Assembly (NCBI RefSeq): GCF_002217755.1
Contig: NZ_BCFL01000026.1
Location: 248,001 to 312,000, forward strand
Reading direction: 5' to 3'
Length of the DNA stretch: 64,000 nt
Source of the DNA: Streptomyces hyaluromycini
GTDB taxonomy: Bacteria; Actinomycetota; Actinomycetes; Streptomycetales; Streptomycetaceae
The notes below the pieces were generated by a model. It was not told where the DNA came from. It worked only from the letters and a program-made list of their open reading frames with translations, and searched no databases. This document shows, piece by piece, positions 57,837 to 64,000 of the stretch. Within the stretch, counting starts at the first letter, position 1; every line of letters starts with the position of its first letter. The position numbers were made by a program, and so were the translations under genes.

Positions 57837-58316
57837 CTACGGCTGCCGGGAGCCGCCCCCGCCCGTCCCGGCACCCGGGGCCGGAGCCGGGGTGAGGGCG
57901 GTGATCCACTCGGCGGGCCAGGGAGCGCTCGCCCGGTCGGCCCGCTGCGGTACGTGCACGACCGTACAGCGGCCGGACGCGGCGAGCTGCCGGGGACGGC
58001 CGTCGAACTCCTCGCCCCACACCTCGAACCGGAACGTCATCGAGGAGGTGCCGACGCGTTCGACGGTCAGGACGGTCGTCACCTCCTGCTGGAACCAGAG
58101 CGGCGCGGTGAAGTCGACCTCGTAGCGCACCCGCGGTGCGGCACCGAAATAGCCGACGAGGCCCCGCTCGCGCACGAGTGCCGCCTCGGCCGCCTCCATG
58201 AACCGCACCACCGCAGAGTTGTGGTAGTGCCCGGAGGCATCGGTGTCCGACCACTCCACCCGGCACCGGTGGACGGCCCGGACCTCTTCAGCGGGTTCGG
58301 GAGCCGGAGAAGCCAA
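57837..58316 (-). CDS. Acyl-CoA thioesterase (hotdog fold, YbgC/4HBT type)
   Basis: 159 residues. The 4HBT signature is present: VEWSDTDASGHYHNSAVVRFMEAAE, where Asp in DTDASGH is the catalytic acid, followed by YEVDFTAPLWFQQEVTTVLTVERVGTSSMTFRFEVW. The C-terminal 25 residues are Pro/Ala/Gly-rich and probably disordered. The start is a TTG at 58316 with GGAAGGA upstream. It converges on the zinc dehydrogenase gene. The acyl substrate is unknown. Confidence 0.85.
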   Translation of the reverse strand: MASPAPEPAEEVRAVHRCRVEWSDTDASGHYHNSAVVRFMEAAEAALVRERGLVGYFGAAPRVRYEVDFTAPLWFQQEVTTVLTVERVGTSSMTFRFEVWGEEFDGRPRQLAASGRCTVVHVPQRADRASAPWPAEWITALTPAPAPGAGTGGGGSRQP

Positions 58317-58351
58317 AGAAGTGTCCTTCCGGGAGCTGGTATCTCGTATTT

Positions 58352-58370
58352 TTCACGATCGTCACGTGAA
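58352..58370. promoter_or_regulatory. TTCACG-N7-CGTGAA dyad and promoter region of the thioesterase gene
   Basis: TTCACG (58352-58357) and CGTGAA (58365-58370) face each other across 7 bp. On the complementary strand TTGACT overlaps the upstream end of the dyad and could be a -35 element for the thioesterase gene; an A-rich -10 would follow. A regulator site is likely by position. Confidence 0.45.
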
Positions 58371-58380
58371 GTCAATGCCA

Positions 58381-58419
58381 GAGGGGTCTGTCGGGCCCGG
58401 ACGGCCCGGCAGACCCCTC
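58381..58419 (-). terminator. 17-bp hairpin terminator after the MMPL gene
   Basis: GAGGGGTCTGTCGGGCC (58381-58397) pairs with GGCCCGGCAGACCCCTC (58403-58419) with one G-U type mismatch and a 5-nt loop. It lies between the MMPL stop and the thioesterase promoter, on the path of MMPL transcription. Confidence 0.7.
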
Positions 58420-58546
58420 CTGCCGCTCTTCCCGCCGCTCAGCGGGTCCGGCGAAGTCCGCTGCGGGCCGGGGGAGGAACTGCGCGACCAGCCACGACGG
58501 CGCCGCAGTCGGCAGTCGGCACATCGCGGCACTTCCAGCGGAGCGC

Positions 58547-60724
58547 TTAGCTGGTACGGCCCGCCGGAGCGTTCCGGTCCTCCCCGGCCACCGGCGTCGC
58601 GCCCTCGTACCCCGTGTCCGTGCCCGCCGCCGGTTCCGCCCGGTCGGCGTGGCCCGGCCACCAGGCCGCGTGGCCGATCAGCGCCGTGAGGCTCGGGGTG
58701 AAGAACATCGCCATGACGAAGGCGGCCACCGCGATGCCGAAGAAGACCGCGAAGCCCATCTCCGTGAGCAGCGAGTTGCCCGCCAGCATCATCGTGGCGA
58801 AGGTCGCCGCCAGGATGAAGCCCGCCGCGGCGACCGTGGGACCGGACTGCCGCACCGCCATGCCGGCCGCCTCGCGCGGCTCCCGGCCCTCACGGGCCTC
58901 CTCGCGGAGCCGGGCGATCATGAGGATGTTGTAGTCCGTGCCGATGGCGACCACGAAGAGATACATGATCACCGGCAGCATGAACATCAGACCGGGCTTG
59001 TTCTGCGCCTCCTGGAAGATCCAGACCGTGGCGCCGAGCGTGGCGCCGAAGCCGAGCCCGACCGAGGCGATCAGGTACCAGGGCGCGACCACACTGCGCA
59101 GCAGCAGCCCCAGGATCACCATGATCAGCAGGGCGGCCACGGGGAACACCGTCCGGTAGTCGTGGTTGACCGCGGAGTCGATGTCCTTGTAGATCGAGGA
59201 CATGCCGCCGACGACCGCCTCGGTGCCCGAGGGGGCACCGGTGTGCGCGACGTCACGCACCCGGCCCACGGTGTCTATGGCCTTGTCCGTGGACGCCTCG
59301 TACTTGAGGGTGACGGTGAAGTCCGCAGTGGTCCCGGCCTTGTTCACCTGGGCCATCCGGGCGCTCGCGACACCGTCCACGGCCCCGAGCTTCTCTGCGT
59401 ACGCGTCGAAGGAGGAGGTGTCCAGCGCCTTGCCGTCGGTGCTGGACAGGTAGACGTCGGTCGGCGCGGCGGCACCGGCCGAGTACGCGTTCTGCATCCG
59501 GTCCTGGACGACCATGGACTCCTTGGTCTTGGGCATCGAGCCCGAGGCCAGGTCGAACGTGGCGTGGAAGCCCAGGGTGCCCAGGGACAGGACCACCAGC
59601 ACGAGACCGGAGACCGCGGCGGTCAGCCCCGGGCGGCGCTGCACACCACGGCCCAGGGCCGCGAAACGGGCGTTGGCCGGCTCCTGCTGCCAGGACTTGG
59701 ACGGCCAGAACACCTTCGGGCCGATCAGCGACACGACGGCCGGGATCAGGGTCAGGCCCGCGACCAGGGTGACGGAGACCGCGATGGCCAGCGCCGGGCC
59801 CATCTGCTTCAGGAAGCCCAGTGTGGACAGCACCAGCGCGAGGAACGCGATGATGACCGCACCGGCCGCCGAGGCGATGGCCTCGCCGACCCGGGCGACC
59901 GCGTTGACCATGGCCTGCTTGGGTTCGTCCCCCGCACGCAGGCGTTCGCGGTACCGGAACATCAGGAACAGGAAGTAGTCCGTGCCCACGCCGAACAGCA
60001 CGACGATCAGGATCGACGACACGGAACTGTTGGCCTGGAGGCCGAACAGCTTGGTGGCGTACGCGATGAGCCCGTTGGCGATCGCGGACACCACGCCGAT
60101 CACGATCAGTGGCAGGAACGCGAGGATCGGTGCCCGGAAGATGATCAGCAGGGTGACCAGGATGATCACGAAGGTGCCGATGCCGATCAGCGCCTCACCG
60201 CGCTTGGACGAGTCCTGCTGGTCGAGGGCCTGCGCGGCCGAACCGCCAAGCTTGACCTCCAGGTTCGTGCCTTTGGCCAGTTGTTTGACGTCGTCGCGCA
60301 ACACCTTGGCGGCGTCCGCCTGCACGGGCTGACCGGCGTTCTTGCTGTCCATCTGCACCAGGATCAGGTCGTACCTGCCGTCCTTCGACGGCTGGCCGGG
60401 GACGACCTTCTGGACCTGGTCGATGTGCTTGCCGCCCAGCTCGGTGGCGAACCGGGAGACGTCCTTCTTGTCCTCGGCGGTGAGCTTGCCGCCGTCGGTG
60501 CGCTGGTAGAGCGCGATCGCGGAGGGGGTGAAGGCGCTGGGGAACGCCTTCGCCTGGAGATCGGCCGCTTTGATGGACTCGTAACTCTTGGGCAGGAAGC
60601 TGCTCTCGTCGCTGTTCGAGGGCAGGCTCGGGGCGGTGGCGACGATCGCCACCGCCGCGATCAGCCATGCCACGATCGTCCAGACTGGATGTCGGACGAC
60701 GGCAGTGCCAATTCGTCGGAACAT
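58547..60724 (-). CDS. MMPL/RND-family transporter
   Basis: 725 residues. The MMPL layout is complete: helix 1 (VRHPVWTIVAWLIAAVAIVATA), a large extracytoplasmic domain (about 40-195), helices 2-6 beginning IGIGTFVIILVTLLIIFRAPILAFLPLIVIGV, a second extracytoplasmic domain, and helices 7-12. FGVGTDYFLFLMFRYRERL and AIGTDYNILMIARLREEAREG each hold the proton-relay Asp-Tyr pair. It is a proton-driven exporter of lipids, drugs or siderophores. The ATG complementary to 60722-60724 has AGGAGG upstream. The 286 bp to the next gene show no gene. Confidence 0.92.
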   Translation of the reverse strand: MFRRIGTAVVRHPVWTIVAWLIAAVAIVATAPSLPSNSDESSFLPKSYESIKAADLQAKAFPSAFTPSAIALYQRTDGGKLTAEDKKDVSRFATELGGKHIDQVQKVVPGQPSKDGRYDLILVQMDSKNAGQPVQADAAKVLRDDVKQLAKGTNLEVKLGGSAAQALDQQDSSKRGEALIGIGTFVIILVTLLIIFRAPILAFLPLIVIGVVSAIANGLIAYATKLFGLQANSSVSSILIVVLFGVGTDYFLFLMFRYRERLRAGDEPKQAMVNAVARVGEAIASAAGAVIIAFLALVLSTLGFLKQMGPALAIAVSVTLVAGLTLIPAVVSLIGPKVFWPSKSWQQEPANARFAALGRGVQRRPGLTAAVSGLVLVVLSLGTLGFHATFDLASGSMPKTKESMVVQDRMQNAYSAGAAAPTDVYLSSTDGKALDTSSFDAYAEKLGAVDGVASARMAQVNKAGTTADFTVTLKYEASTDKAIDTVGRVRDVAHTGAPSGTEAVVGGMSSIYKDIDSAVNHDYRTVFPVAALLIMVILGLLLRSVVAPWYLIASVGLGFGATLGATVWIFQEAQNKPGLMFMLPVIMYLFVVAIGTDYNILMIARLREEAREGREPREAAGMAVRQSGPTVAAAGFILAATFATMMLAGNSLLTEMGFAVFFGIAVAAFVMAMFFTPSLTALIGHAAWWPGHADRAEPAAGTDTGYEGATPVAGEDRNAPAGRTS

Positions 60725-61010
60725 GCGGAAGGTCCTCCTGGGTAGGAAGATCACCGCAGCCCGGGGAGCGGACCCTGGCATCGGCGACCCCGACCGGCCC
60801 GCGTTCCAACGAGCCGGTCGCATGGTTGTCTTGACGCCATATGTTAGGGATCACCTGTGAAGATCGGTCCACTGGGTTTTTTGCGCCGCGCGTATCTGCG
60901 CCTTTCCCGGCGCCCGCCGGCGGCCCTGTCATCTGTACGGCGGCGGTCCGGTCGGCGACCATCGAAGACGTGATCGCGGCACCGTCGCCCGTCCCCGAAA
61001 GGGCCGAACC

Positions 61011-62408
61011 ATGTCCATGATCGGTCAATGGCAGCTGCGGGCCGCGTTCGCGGTGCGGCTGTCGGAGATGTACGGCCGGGAGGTGCCCGCCTACACGACG
61101 CTGGTGGACGTCTCCCGCGAGGTCAACGAGGACGTCCTGCGCGCCCGCGGCGCCGACGCCGAACGCCTCGGCTCCATCGGCAGGGTCACCGCCGAGCGGC
61201 ACGGCGCCATCCGCGTCGGCACACCGCGCGAACTGCACCAGGTCGCCCGCGTCTTCGGCGCCCTCGGCATGCACCCGGTCGGCTTCTACGACCTGCGGGA
61301 GGCCGCGGCCAGCGCCGTCCCGGTCGTCTCCACCGCCTTCCGGCCGGTCGACGGCGAGGAACTCGCCCGCAACCCCTTCCGGGTGTTCACCTCCCTGCTC
61401 ACCCCGGCCGACCCCCGCTTCTTCGACGACGGCCTGCGCGCCCGCCTGGAGACCTTCCTCGCCGCCCGCGAGCTCTTTCCCCCGGAGCTGCTCGCGCTGG
61501 CCGACCGCGCCGCGGCCGACCGCGGACTCCCCGCGGACGACGCCGAACGCTTCCTCCACCTGGCCGTGCAGGCCTTCGAGCTGTCGGCCGAGCCGGTGGA
61601 CCGGGCCTGGTACCGGACCCTGGAGCGGGTCTCCGCCGTCGCCGCGGACATCGGCGGCGTCCGCAGCACCCACATCAACCACCTCACGCCGCGCGTCCTG
61701 GACATCGACGAGCTGTACCGCCGGATGACCGACCGCGGCATCGAGATGATCGACACCATTCAGGGCCCACCGGCCTGGAAGGGCCCCGACGTCCTGCTGC
61801 GCCAGACCTCCTTCCGCGCCCTGGCCGAGCCCCGCGCGATGCGCACCGAGGACGGCGGCGTCGTCAGCGGCGCCCTGCGGGTGCGCTTCGGCGAGGTCGA
61901 GGCCCGCGGCATCGCCCTCACCCGGGCGGGGCGTGCCCTGTACGACGAACTGCTCGGCCGCGTCGACGAGCAGGCGGCCCGGCACCCCGCGACGGCCCGC
62001 GACGACATCGCGCGCACCGTCTGGGAGCGGTACCTGCCCGGCAGCGAGGAGGAACTGGCGGCCCAGGGACTGGCGTACTTCACCTACCGGCTCGCCGACG
62101 ACCGGCCGCGCGACGGCCGCACACCGCCCACCGGTGTCGCCGAACTGGTGCGCCAGGGCTGGGTACGCGCCGAACCCGTCGTCTACGAGGACTTCCTGCC
62201 CCGCTCCGCCGCCGGCATCTTCCAGTCCAACCTCAGCGGCGAGGGCACCCGCGACAACGACCGGCAGGGCACCGCCTACGACGCCGACTGGCTCTCCGGC
62301 GCCGTCGGCCGCGAGGTCCTCGACCCCTTCGCCCTCTACGAACAGCAGCAGAACCGCTCCCTCGCCCAGGCCGCCCGGGCCCTCGGCCTCACCGACCCCG
62401 TCCGCTGA
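61011..62408 (+). CDS. 2-oxoadipate dioxygenase/decarboxylase (HglS-like, DUF1338)
   Basis: 465 residues. The metal ligands of the HglS/YdcJ family can be placed: His64 (AERHGAIRVG), His224 (STHINHLTPRV) and Glu295 (FGEVEARG), all in a duplicated VOC-like fold. HglS turns 2-oxoadipate into D-2-hydroxyglutarate with O2 and Fe(II), a late step of lysine breakdown. The next gene, 24 bp downstream, encodes an antiquitin-type aminoadipate-semialdehyde dehydrogenase, one step earlier in the same path, which supports the function. The ATG at 61011 has AAAGGG 8 nt upstream. Confidence 0.88.
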   Translation: MSMIGQWQLRAAFAVRLSEMYGREVPAYTTLVDVSREVNEDVLRARGADAERLGSIGRVTAERHGAIRVGTPRELHQVARVFGALGMHPVGFYDLREAAASAVPVVSTAFRPVDGEELARNPFRVFTSLLTPADPRFFDDGLRARLETFLAARELFPPELLALADRAAADRGLPADDAERFLHLAVQAFELSAEPVDRAWYRTLERVSAVAADIGGVRSTHINHLTPRVLDIDELYRRMTDRGIEMIDTIQGPPAWKGPDVLLRQTSFRALAEPRAMRTEDGGVVSGALRVRFGEVEARGIALTRAGRALYDELLGRVDEQAARHPATARDDIARTVWERYLPGSEEELAAQGLAYFTYRLADDRPRDGRTPPTGVAELVRQGWVRAEPVVYEDFLPRSAAGIFQSNLSGEGTRDNDRQGTAYDADWLSGAVGREVLDPFALYEQQQNRSLAQAARALGLTDPVR

Positions 62409-62432
62409 CCCCTCACCCCCCGGAGGACCAGG

Positions 62433-63962
62433 ATGACCAGCACCGTGCTGCCCACCACGGACGAACTGCGGGCCCACGCCCGGGCCTGCCTGCGGAACAT
62501 CGGTGCGGAGGTGGCCGAGGGCGACGACTTCCCGGCCCGCACCCCCATCACCGGCGAGCACCTCTTCGGGCTGCGGGCGGCCACCGGAACCGACGTCGAG
62601 GAAGCCCTCACGGCCGCCCGGACCGCCTTCCTCACCTGGCGCACCACCCCGGCCCCGCGCCGCGGTGACCTGGTCCGCCGCCTCGGGGAGCTGCTGCGCG
62701 AGCACAAGAGCGACCTGGCCGACCTCGTCACCGTCGAGGCGGGCAAGATCCGCTCCGAGGCGCTCGGCGAGGTCCAGGAGATGATCGACATCTGCGACTT
62801 CGCGGTCGGCCTGTCCCGCCAGCTGTACGGCCGTACGATCGCCTCCGAACGCCCCGGCCACCGCCTGGCCGAGACCTGGCACCCGCTCGGCGTGGTCGGT
62901 GTCATCTCCGCCTTCAACTTCCCCGTCGCCGTCTGGTCCTGGAACACCGCCGTCGCCCTGGTCTGCGGCGACACCGTGGTCTGGAAGCCCTCGGAACTCA
63001 CCCCGCTGACCGCCCTGGCCTGCCACCACCTGCTCGCCCGGGCCGCCGAGGAGACCGGCGCCCCGCGCGACGTACACCGCCTGCTGCTCGGCGACCGCGC
63101 GGTCGGCGGGCGGCTCGTCGACGATCCCCGGGTGGCCCTGGTCAGCGCCACCGGCTCCACCCGCATGGGCCGCGAGGTCGGTCCGCGCGTCGCCGCCCGG
63201 TTCGGCCGCAGCCTGCTGGAGCTCGGCGGCAACAACGCCGCGATCGTCACCCCCTCCGCCGACCTCGGCCTCGCCGTCCAGAGCATCGTCTTCGCCGCGG
63301 CGGGCACGGCCGGCCAGCGCTGCACCACACTGCGCCGGCTCATCGTCCACCGGGACATCGCCGACGCCCTCGTCGAGCGCCTGACCGCCGTCTACGGAAA
63401 GCTCCCCGTCGGCGATCCGTTCGACGCCACGACACTGGTCGGCCCGCTCGTCACCACCGGCGCACTGGACCGCATGCACGACGCACTCGGCCGCGTCCGG
63501 GCCGAGGGCGGCAAGCTCCTGGCCGGCGGGAACCGCCGCCTGGCCGAGGCGGCACCCGCGGCGGCCTACACCGAGCCCGCCCTGGTACGCGTCGACGAAC
63601 AGACCGACGTCGTACGGGAGGAGACCTTCGCACCGATCCTGTACGTCCTCGGCTACGACACCCTCGACGAGGCGATCGCACTCCACAACGACGTCCCGCA
63701 GGGCCTGTCCTCCAGCATCTTCACCCGCGACCAGCGGGAGGCCGAGGTCTTCCTGTCCGCCGCCGGCTCCGACTGCGGCATCGCCAACGTCAACATCGGC
63801 ACCTCCGGAGCCGAGATCGGCGGCGCCTTCGGCGGTGAGAAGGACACCGGCGGCGGCCGCGAGTCCGGCTCCGACGCCTGGAAGGCGTACATGCGCTCCG
63901 CCACCAACACGGTCAACTACTCCGGCGAACTCACCCTGGCCCAGGGCGTCAGCTTTCTCTGA
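62433..63962 (+). CDS. Aldehyde dehydrogenase family 7 (L-2-aminoadipate semialdehyde dehydrogenase)
   Basis: 509 residues. The antiquitin (ALDH7) form is clear: VVGVISAFNFPVAVWSWNTAVALVCGDTVVWKPSELTPLTA, base Glu in LELGGNNAAIV, catalytic Cys in GQRCTTLRRL, and the C-terminal NIGTSGAEIGGAFGGEKDTGGGRESGSDAWKAYMRSATNTVNYS that recognises the amino/carboxyl end of aminoadipate semialdehyde. It would oxidise that semialdehyde, formed from lysine or pipecolate, to 2-aminoadipate with NAD. It is co-transcribed with the 2-oxoadipate dioxygenase gene. The ATG at 62433 follows CCGGAGGACCAGG, a good ribosome binding site. Confidence 0.93.
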   Translation: MTSTVLPTTDELRAHARACLRNIGAEVAEGDDFPARTPITGEHLFGLRAATGTDVEEALTAARTAFLTWRTTPAPRRGDLVRRLGELLREHKSDLADLVTVEAGKIRSEALGEVQEMIDICDFAVGLSRQLYGRTIASERPGHRLAETWHPLGVVGVISAFNFPVAVWSWNTAVALVCGDTVVWKPSELTPLTALACHHLLARAAEETGAPRDVHRLLLGDRAVGGRLVDDPRVALVSATGSTRMGREVGPRVAARFGRSLLELGGNNAAIVTPSADLGLAVQSIVFAAAGTAGQRCTTLRRLIVHRDIADALVERLTAVYGKLPVGDPFDATTLVGPLVTTGALDRMHDALGRVRAEGGKLLAGGNRRLAEAAPAAAYTEPALVRVDEQTDVVREETFAPILYVLGYDTLDEAIALHNDVPQGLSSSIFTRDQREAEVFLSAAGSDCGIANVNIGTSGAEIGGAFGGEKDTGGGRESGSDAWKAYMRSATNTVNYSGELTLAQGVSFL

Positions 63963-63969
63963 CCACGGG

Positions 63970-64000
63970 TCAGGCATCCTCCCGGAAACGGGCGGCCAGT
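63970..64000 (-). CDS. Possible C-terminal end of a gene running out of the window
   Basis: On the complementary strand the last bases read LAARFREDA and a stop at 63970-63972. Convergent to the dehydrogenase gene and in a typical coding style, but ten codons are too few to identify it. Confidence 0.35.
   Translation of the reverse strand, partial: LAARFREDA

Noticed and set aside
34365..60850. Shared CCATATGTT at about 34370 and 60838 as a common regulatory site
   Set aside because: Nine matching bases around an NdeI-type palindrome in two unrelated intergenic regions are not enough to claim a site.
1..64000. tRNA, rRNA, CRISPR array, prophage, insertion sequence or transposase
   Set aside because: None recognised on either strand; the repeats seen are short tandem repeats, hairpins or operator-like palindromes.

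Overview
The window is high-GC DNA with strong third-position G/C bias, GTG and TTG starts, Tat-type secreted hydrolases, many TetR/LysR/MarR/HxlR regulators and a modular type I PKS. This points firmly to the chromosome of a Streptomyces or very close actinomycete. No tRNA, rRNA, IS element, phage or CRISPR array was seen. All gene functions come from reading motifs in the translations; no database search was run.

Layout. 1-1.2 kb: an HxlR-type regulator (truncated by the window edge) divergent from a quinone-oxidoreductase-like protein. 1.4-9.8 kb: a MacB/LolD-like ABC export system with two ATPases on + converging on two very large FtsX-type permeases on -. 9.9-13 kb: a GlxA/AraC regulator divergent from an HD-domain protein, then a TetR regulator divergent from an isochorismatase-fold protein with a well-placed operator.

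13-26.8 kb is a coherent catabolic island. A glutamine-synthetase-like ligase and a P450 read left. A 3Fe-4S ferredoxin, ferredoxin reductase, acetoacetate-decarboxylase-fold protein, aldehyde dehydrogenase, LigB-type extradiol dioxygenase, FAH-fold hydrolase and TetR regulator read right. They are followed by an APC permease, a PuuC-like aldehyde dehydrogenase and a PuuD-like gamma-glutamyl hydrolase, and a MarR gene reads left. The gene set looks like a gamma-glutamylation (Puu-type) route joined to aromatic ring hydroxylation or dealkylation and meta-cleavage. The inferred substrate class is an aromatic amine. A palindrome GTTTG-N4-CAAAC lies on both divergent promoters, with a near copy before the permease, so one repressor (probably the cluster's TetR) may control the island.

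27-46.8 kb: secreted glycoside hydrolases of GH95-like and GH97 type under a 19-bp palindrome, a squalene/phytoene-synthase-family protein, an epoxide-hydrolase-like protein, LysR, a YoaK-type membrane protein, an APC permease, a SnoaL-like protein, a TetR/NAD(P)-binding protein pair and an MFS exporter. A terpene synthase and its P450 form a minimal terpenoid locus. After it come a possible 19-residue ORF, an alpha/beta-hydrolase-fold protein lacking its serine, a GH30 enzyme and a Tat-exported lipase/cutinase-like hydrolase.

46.8-56.3 kb: a second biosynthetic locus, one 2648-residue protein (acyl-AMP ligase-ACP-KS-AT-DH-KR-ACP-TE) followed by a flavin-dependent halogenase. It looks self-contained: the ligase loads a starter, one module extends and reduces it, and a thioesterase with a cysteine nucleophile releases it. 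56.6-64 kb: a formaldehyde-dehydrogenase-like zinc enzyme, a hotdog thioesterase, an MMPL exporter, and a lysine-catabolism pair (2-oxoadipate dioxygenase/decarboxylase plus aminoadipate-semialdehyde dehydrogenase).
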